Shown here one piece after another: positions 58,151 through 64,000 of a stretch of 64,000 nt of DNA (positions within the stretch are counted from its first letter, which is position 1; each line of letters opens with the position of its first letter). A program made the translations under genes and the position numbers. The notes below the pieces were generated by a model that saw only the letters and a program-made list of their open reading frames with translations, searched no databases and was not told the DNA's origin. The stretch is from Hemerocallis citrina (Eukaryota; Streptophyta; Magnoliopsida; Asparagales; Asphodelaceae). The stretch lies in contig CM030368.1 of NCBI GenBank assembly GCA_017893485.1, positions 107,329,549-107,393,548 on the forward strand, read 5' to 3'.

Positions 58151-59819
58151 ACATAGGATCAATAGATCCTCTTCCGAGTACACGTTTCTGTATTTTCCAC
58201 TATTAGATCCGTCACTTTAAACCCGGCTTGGTTATTTTATTATTAATGTCAAACAAGCATGTACGTGTCACGAAACAGGGTAATTATATCATGGTATGAT
58301 CAAGTAACAAATTCAAGTTGAAAGATAAACATGTATGGGTGACAGATAACACACAAAAGGATAAAATAACCAAATTTTTAGGCCAGGATAGCAAGACCAA
58401 ACTGTAGTAAAACTTAGATTTCTGTTGTTACAAAAATGCAAATCTGAATCCGTCGAAAGGTCTAGAAAATAGACTCCCGGCCGAATCCAGCAAACATATA
58501 TAAGTCAAATAGTATTTCACAAAAAATATAACTCAAAACTGATTTGATTCCAGAAAACGCGTTCAGCCAGAAATCAGAAGTTGGATTCAAGAACAAGAAA
58601 ACAGCATGAAAACTCATTAAATAATTTCACGAAAAATTTGGGGTATTCCCCTATATGTATAGTAACAGAAAATCAAGTTTCATAATTTTTCAACAAAAAT
58701 AGAGTAGTCAAGTAAAATCAGAAAACATCAAGAAACAGTAGTTTTGAAAATCTGGAATTGTAAATACTGCAGTACGAAAATTGCAATATCTCACAAACCA
58801 CAATTCGAAATTCAATTCCGCCAAAAGGGTAATAAAATAGATATAGTAGGCTAACTTTCATATTCACAAATATTTTTGAAACAGCAAGTAGAAATAGGTC
58901 GAAAATCAAGTTCTTTACTGAACAGTAGTAAAATTCTGCATGTAAACTCTTTATTTGCAAGCATAAAAAGGTTCGTAAAACTCCTTAAATAAATTCACCA
59001 AAATTCTGGGTAAACCCCAATCAAGTCTAGAAATACTGAGCAAAATTTCAGATCAGAATAATAATTTTAACACCAAAATAAAAATAGATTACTCTTCAGA
59101 ATTCATAGGAAACAAAATCTGGAAATCTTTCGACACCACAGTAGTAAAATCGACATAACTCACAAACTGAGGTTCAAAACTGAGATCCGTGAAAAGGGTT
59201 AGAAAATAGACAGAATTCTCTACAAATCATGTTCACAAAATATTTTTAAATACTGACCTTATTAGGGTCTAAAATACTGATCAAAACGGGACGGCAAAAC
59301 TGAAAATATCACATAAGCACAAAATTCACTAGTTCACATAGAACTCATCCAAAACACAACCCAACATGAAATATAGTACACTAGATGTCCAAAAAACATG
59401 GAATAGGGTATTTCAAAAGTCCACAATATGTCTACCACGAATAACACGAACGAGCACAAGATATCACATGAACAACACGCATATATGCAAGAAGATGCGG
59501 TCAATCCTAGGTTATATCATGTCATGTATGTCGTGAGGCAACTATGGTCAATCATCATTATATAGACAACATCAACAAGGGGATTCACACACGAATTGTC
59601 TCTAGAACCCAACTACACCACAAGCGGTATTTAATACTTGTAATTGTAAAAGAATTTAATACAAGTTACTTGCCTGAGCGACGACGAAGGGAACGGCACA
59701 AAAGCAATAATAATAGGAACGGATTTCCGGGCACGAACACAACAAACGGATCACGAACCAATCACGATCACACGAACAATGAACAAGATGAAGACGATCG
59801 AGATAACGAACACAATCGG

Positions 59820-60112
59820 ATGGCTGAGATCGAAGATCAAGATCAAGATGATCAGATCAGATCGGGCGGTCAGATCTCTTGATGATGAAGATAATGATGA
59901 TGATCAAGATCGATCGACCGAATGGCTACGATCAAAGGAAGTTGATGATCATCATGATCGTGACGGTCAAGAAGAGATCGGACGGCTAGGATCTAATCGG
60001 ATGATCAAGAGGAGATCGACGGCCCACATCCAATCAAGCATGATGCTTATGATCCAACGGACGGCCAAGATCATCGCAATGGTGATGATCAAGATGAAAT
60101 CAACGGACGGCT
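59820..60112 (-). repeat. GATC-rich low-complexity block in LTR D
   Basis: GATC occurs very often within 300 bases, in words such as GATCAAGAT, GATCGGACGGCTA and ATGATGATC. It lies where other LTR copies have their GC-rich block downstream of the TATA region. The two overlapping frames (59544-59882 and 59779-60114, plus strand) encode biased D/N/R-rich peptides and are unlikely genes. Confidence 0.75.
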
Positions 60113-60705
60113 AGGAATTAATAGGTGGGGGTATAGTTTAGGGTTTAGGTTAGGGGTGCATGGGTTGGAGTAAGTAACTGGGTAGATTAGGTTAACGGGT
60201 TGGGGTTTTATTTGGGTATTGGGTAGGGTTATAAATGGGTATAGGGTTTAAAAGTTATTAAATAGAATATAGGGTAGTTGGGTTAAAGATCCATTAGGGT
60301 TTTGAAAATTCATTAAGAAAATAAAATAACAAATAAAAAGATTGTTTATAATAAAAATGTAATTTGCATTACAAAAATAGAATTTATTTAAAATAGATAC
60401 AAATACAATTAGCACGTAGAAATGGATTTTCAATAACCAGCCAAAATTAATAATAATAATAACAATAATAATAGTAATAATAATAATAAGAGTAATAATA
60501 AAAAAAATAAGAATTGTATTTCATTATAAAATCATAGAAAATAGTTACAATTAAAATTATTGATCGAAAACAGGTTTTAATAGGAGATCCAACAATACAT
60601 TTAGATATAAGAATTTGAAAAACAGAAAAAGAATAATTTGCAAAAATTTTAAATACAAAAATACACAAAAATACATTTTTTTGGGAAAACATGGGTGAAA
60701 ACTAC

Positions 60706-61126
60706 AAATGAATAAAATATAAATTGGGGCTTGAAAATAAATTTGGAATTCGCCAATGAAATCAGATCCAGTACAATAATAAAATAATTTAATAGATGAA
60801 TTTTAATTAAATAATTAAGAAATAACAATTAATAAATTTAATCATAATAAAATAAAATTATATAAAAATTTAATAATTGGGTTTAACAGTTTATTAAAAT
60901 AATCCAATAATAATTATATATTTGTTATCATACTCAATTATAAATAGTCGATCAATAAGATATAGAAAATACGATCAAAATACCCCGTTATTCGAAATGA
61001 TTAAAATCTTCGATTAGGAAATACTTTAATTCAAGATCCGAATAGAATTTAGCACAAAATATATTTATAAAAATCAAATTATAGAAAATACACGAATAAT
61101 ATTTATTAGCGGAAATGGCGGTTACA
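60706..61126 (-). repeat. element A right LTR, last segment
   Basis: AATTGGGGCTTGAAAATAAA to GCGGTTACA, matching 42730-43134. Ends at the TACAC duplication. Confidence 0.9.
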
Positions 61127-61131
61127 TACAC
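61127..61131. repeat. target-site duplication of element A, right copy (TACAC)
   Basis: Identical to 28857-28861. Confidence 0.93.
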
Positions 61132-61925
61132 TTACTTTCACCATTTACTTACCATACACTAACCATTACTTCAGGGTAATATATGACACCGCACCCCAAA
61201 CATAGTTTGGGTAATATAACACTGCACCCCAGATAAAATGGGTAATATATATAATACCACACCCCAGAGAAACTGGGTAATAAATACCACACTCAACATA
61301 TTTTCTTTTACTTTATCTTCACTAATTTGATATATACATGAGCATCACCAATTCCCTTATCCTGAATATATTATCCTTTCCTCTTCCTTTTATAAATCTC
61401 ATATAATCTTTGTTCTTACTTTAATATTTATGATCATCTCTTAATATAACTTACCTTTTGAAATTTCCAATTTTCTCAGATAAATACTCATTTTATTAAT
61501 TGATCGATCAGTGCCAACATCATCACCAAACTGAAGCCGACAGTCTAGTAAAATAAACACGCGGATCGATGCTCACACAGATTCTTACGCGTCCAAGGCT
61601 ACGTCTTCCTCCTGGACCTATCTCAGCAAGGGAATACACTGCATCCCAAGTGAAACTTGGCTAATATACAGCGCACCCCAAATAAACTGGGTAATTACAC
61701 CGCACCTAAAACGTAGTTTGGGTAATATACACCGCACCCCAAGCCGATAACTTGGGCAATATATAACACCCTACCCCAATCCGATAACTTGGGTAATTAC
61801 ACTGCACCCCAGATAAACTGGGTAATTACACTGCATCCCAGATAAATTGGGTAATTACACCGCACCCCAAACATAGTTTGGGTAATATACACCGCACCCC
61901 AAGCCGATAACTTAGGTATTATGAG
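61127..61925. repeat. tandem satellite, right part (continuation)
   Basis: It resumes the unit cut at 28861 with CTTACTTTCACCATTTACTT. It then has hairpin blocks: CCCAAAC-ATA-GTTTGGG (61194-61211), CCCAGAG-type, CCAAG-TGAAA-CTTGG (61646-61660), CCCAAG-CCGATAA-CTTGGG (61737-61756), and several CCCAG-ATAAA-CTGGG, each followed by GTAAT and CACCGCA. A non-repetitive insert lies at about 61310-61620. Element E cuts the array at 61925. Confidence 0.85.
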
Positions 61926-64000
61926 TGTCACGCACCGCTTCCCAAAAAGAGAATACGGAATACGGATACGAGACTAAGCCCAGCGAATGATTTTCATCAT
62001 CCTTAACCTGTCAGGATCTTTACAATATTTAACAAAAATAATCAGAGTCGGAAGCAAGAGAAGTCAACCACGCATGCATAACTGAATCAAAATACCAACA
62101 GGATTTAGTTGAAACAAAATATATTAATCTCAAATAAACCAGATCTGAATAAGTCAATAATCATGTATCGCATTGCCCAAACAAAATAATCCGAGTAACC
62201 AAGTACAATTATTCAAGATAAGCAACAAGAAATAATAATAATAGCAAGAACTCCAGCCAACTAGAATCTCATATCACCCACACCATCTGGCAGATGATCT
62301 CCAAAATATGCAATTTAGCAAATTACAGGTAGAGGAAAAGAAAAAAAAAATGCCCGTCAATGCAAGTTACAGGATGCTTGTAGTGCAGGCACAAGTACAG
62401 GAAAAAGGGTAAACAAATAACATGGAATAGACATGATAATAAAATAGAACAACTAGTATGGCAAGATGAACAAGTGCAAGGGGCATGTATCAAGTTTCAA
62501 GTAAACAAGTATCATATAAACAAGTATCGAGTAACGAGTGTCAAGTAAACAAGTACAAGTATCGGGTAACAAGTGTCAAGTATCAAGTATCATGTAAACA
62601 AGTAACAAGTAACAAGTGTCAAGTGAATATGTTCTAGTCTTGTATTTATTACTTTCTAGGTAGCACTTCATGCGTCTCAGGTTTTTACCATATGGTTGCT
62701 ACATTCAAACAGTTTCACTTTAGATTTCATAGTGGATCATAGAGGGTAGTGTACTCAGGGTCAAGTATCATGTTATCAAGTATCAAGCCTTAAGTATGAA
62801 GTATCAAGCCTCAAGTGTGAAGTATCAAGCCTCGAGTATGAAATATCAAGCCTTAAGTATGAAGTATCAAGCCTCAAGTGTGAAATATCAAGCCTCAAGT
62901 GTGAAGTATCAAGCCTCAAGTGTTAAGTATCAAGTAATCACGTAGGATTTATAAATTTCTTTCTGAGTACATGTTTCTGTATTTTCCACTATTAGATCTT
63001 TCCCTTAAATCCCGGCTTGGTTATTTATTATTATTATCAAATAAGCATGTATGTGTCACAAATAGGGCAAGAATAACATGGCATAAACATGTAACAGGTT
63101 CAGGTTGAAAGATAAACATGCACAAATAAAAGACAACTCATAAAAAAAATAGAACAACGAAAATTCTGGTTCAGGACAGCAAGACAGTATTGCACTAAAT
63201 CTAGAATTTCCGTTGTTACAAACCTGCAAACCTAGATCCGTCAGAAGATCTATAAAATGCACTGCCGGCCGAATCCAACGAATATATATAAGTTATATGG
63301 TATTTCACAAAAACAAGTCTCAAAACAGAATTGAACAGAAAACATGTTCACCCAGAAATCACAAGTTTGTATTCATAATCAGGAAAACGTCATAAAAACT
63401 TACTGATTAAATCCACAAAAAACCTGGGTTATTCCCTAGTATGTTTAGTAATAGAAAATAAAGTTTCATAATTTTTCAACATAGATATAATAGTCAAGTA
63501 AAATCAGAAAGCAACAAGATACAGTAGTTTTGTAAATCTGGAATCATAAACACTGCATTACTAAAACAACAATATCTCACAAAATATAAATCTAAATCCA
63601 GATCCGTAAAAGGGTGATAAAATAGATACAGTACGCTATAATTTATATTCAAAAAATTTTTAGAGACAACAAGTGGAATTAGGTCGAAATTATGTATCTT
63701 TACTGAACAGAAAGAAAATTCTACAAGTATAGTAGTTATTTACAAGTATAGAATAGTTTGTAAAAGGCATCAATTAAATCCAAAAAAAATTAGTGGTTAA
63801 TCCCAAACAAGTCTAGTTGAAATCACCAAAATATTGGATCAAAATATGATCTTTAGCATCAGTAGAAAAATAGATTACTATACAGAATTCATATAAAAAC
63901 TGGATCTGGAATTTTAAACATATCTGTAGTAAAATAGTCATAACTCGTAAATCATAAATCGAAACTGAGATCTGTCTGAAAATCTGGAAAGTAGACAGAA
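61926..64000 (-). repeat. gypsy LTR E, minus sense, runs off the window
   Basis: It starts TGTCACGCACCGC at 61926 in the satellite (left flank ATGAG) and follows the family layout as far as the window goes. The array at 62776-62930 has about eight 20-21-base units AGTATCAAGCCTCAAGTGTG. Whether it is solo or part of an element cannot be seen. Confidence 0.88.
62776..62930 (-). repeat. 21-base minisatellite in LTR E
   Basis: Units of AGTATCAAGCCTCAAGTGTG with changes (TTAAG, CGAG, GAAATA). D has an irregular version of the same word set at 57925-58145. Confidence 0.85.

Larger units (their letters stand above)
57052..60706 (-). repeat. solo LTR D inserted in the right LTR of A
   Basis: It starts TGTCACGCACCGC, the same subtype as E (61926). 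It carries the family landmarks including the CAAGTATC array (57600-58150), GGATCC-type block and AT-rich end. No internal region follows. The right edge is unclear: ACATGGGTGAAAACTACA at 60689-60706 is a decayed TTACA edge. Left flank TATAC and right ACTAC are at best an eroded 5-base duplication. The host resumes AAATGAATAAAATATAAATT, as at 42708. Confidence 0.8.
28862..61126 (-). mobile_element. outer element A: non-coding LTR retrotransposon holding elements C, B and D
   Basis: Left LTR = 28862-29471 plus 40326-43134 (3419 bases once C is removed). Internal = 43135-43793 (659 bases). Right LTR = 43794-46202, 56618-57051 and about 60706-61126, roughly 3.26 kb plus about 140 bases missing at the B junction. 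TACAC flanks both ends. Primer site and polypurine tract are present, but no pol or gag, only a protease motif and a tRNA-like segment. The plan resembles large non-autonomous (LARD-like) elements, except that LTRs make up nearly all of it. It would depend on proteins of a related element such as F or B. Confidence 0.9.

Noticed and set aside
59544..60114. Two overlapping 111-112-codon frames in LTR D
   Set aside because: Asp/Asn/Arg/His-biased products of a GATC/ATGATG low-complexity stretch; no domain, and opposite to the LTR sense.
60447..60692. Tyrosine-rich 81-codon frame on the minus strand
   Set aside because: Produced by an AAT/TTA microsatellite (60449-60500) and AT-rich LTR sequence; no gene signal.

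Overview
The window is intergenic heterochromatin from a flowering plant. I found no intact host gene. Almost all of it is Ty3/gypsy LTR retrotransposon sequence, with one Ty1/copia remnant and a tandem satellite. The plant call rests on initiator-Met tRNA primer sites (TGGTATCAGAGC type), a chromovirus-style C-terminus after the integrase, very long LTRs (3.4-3.7 kb) and telo-box/TATA promoters. The species cannot be named from the sequence.

Left part (1-27,903): an LTR end (1-1015); about 1.3 kb of AT-rich DNA with two exon-like pieces; a truncated LTR (H, about 2760-5612) directly abutting an oppositely oriented LTR (J, 5613-7494); a copia 3' LTR and pol end (7498-7867 and 19657-21654) split by a structurally complete but mutated gypsy element F (7868-19651, minus sense, 5-bp duplication GTCTT). 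Next comes a plus-strand gypsy element G (21655-27614) that has lost its integrase and most of its 3' LTR.

Right part (27,904-64,000): a satellite of about 280 bp per unit, built from short hairpins, is cut at TACAC by one nested complex of about 32 kb (28862-61126) and resumes at 61127. The outer element A (minus sense) has two 3.4-kb LTRs and only 659 bp between them. Its left LTR holds plus-strand element C (29472-40320, duplication CACTT). Its right LTR holds complex B (46203-56617, two partial internal regions and two LTRs in tandem) and a solo LTR D (57052 to about 60706). Removing the inserts gives A two LTRs of nearly equal length, which supports the reconstruction. A further LTR (E) starts in the satellite at 61926 and leaves the window.

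The most unusual content is in A and B. Their internal regions lack gag and instead carry a protease active-site remnant followed by a 55-56 nt sense copy of the 5' two-thirds of initiator tRNA-Met, the same tRNA that primes these elements. The hairpin satellite is the second item to check. No pol gene in the window is intact, and none looks able to move on its own.
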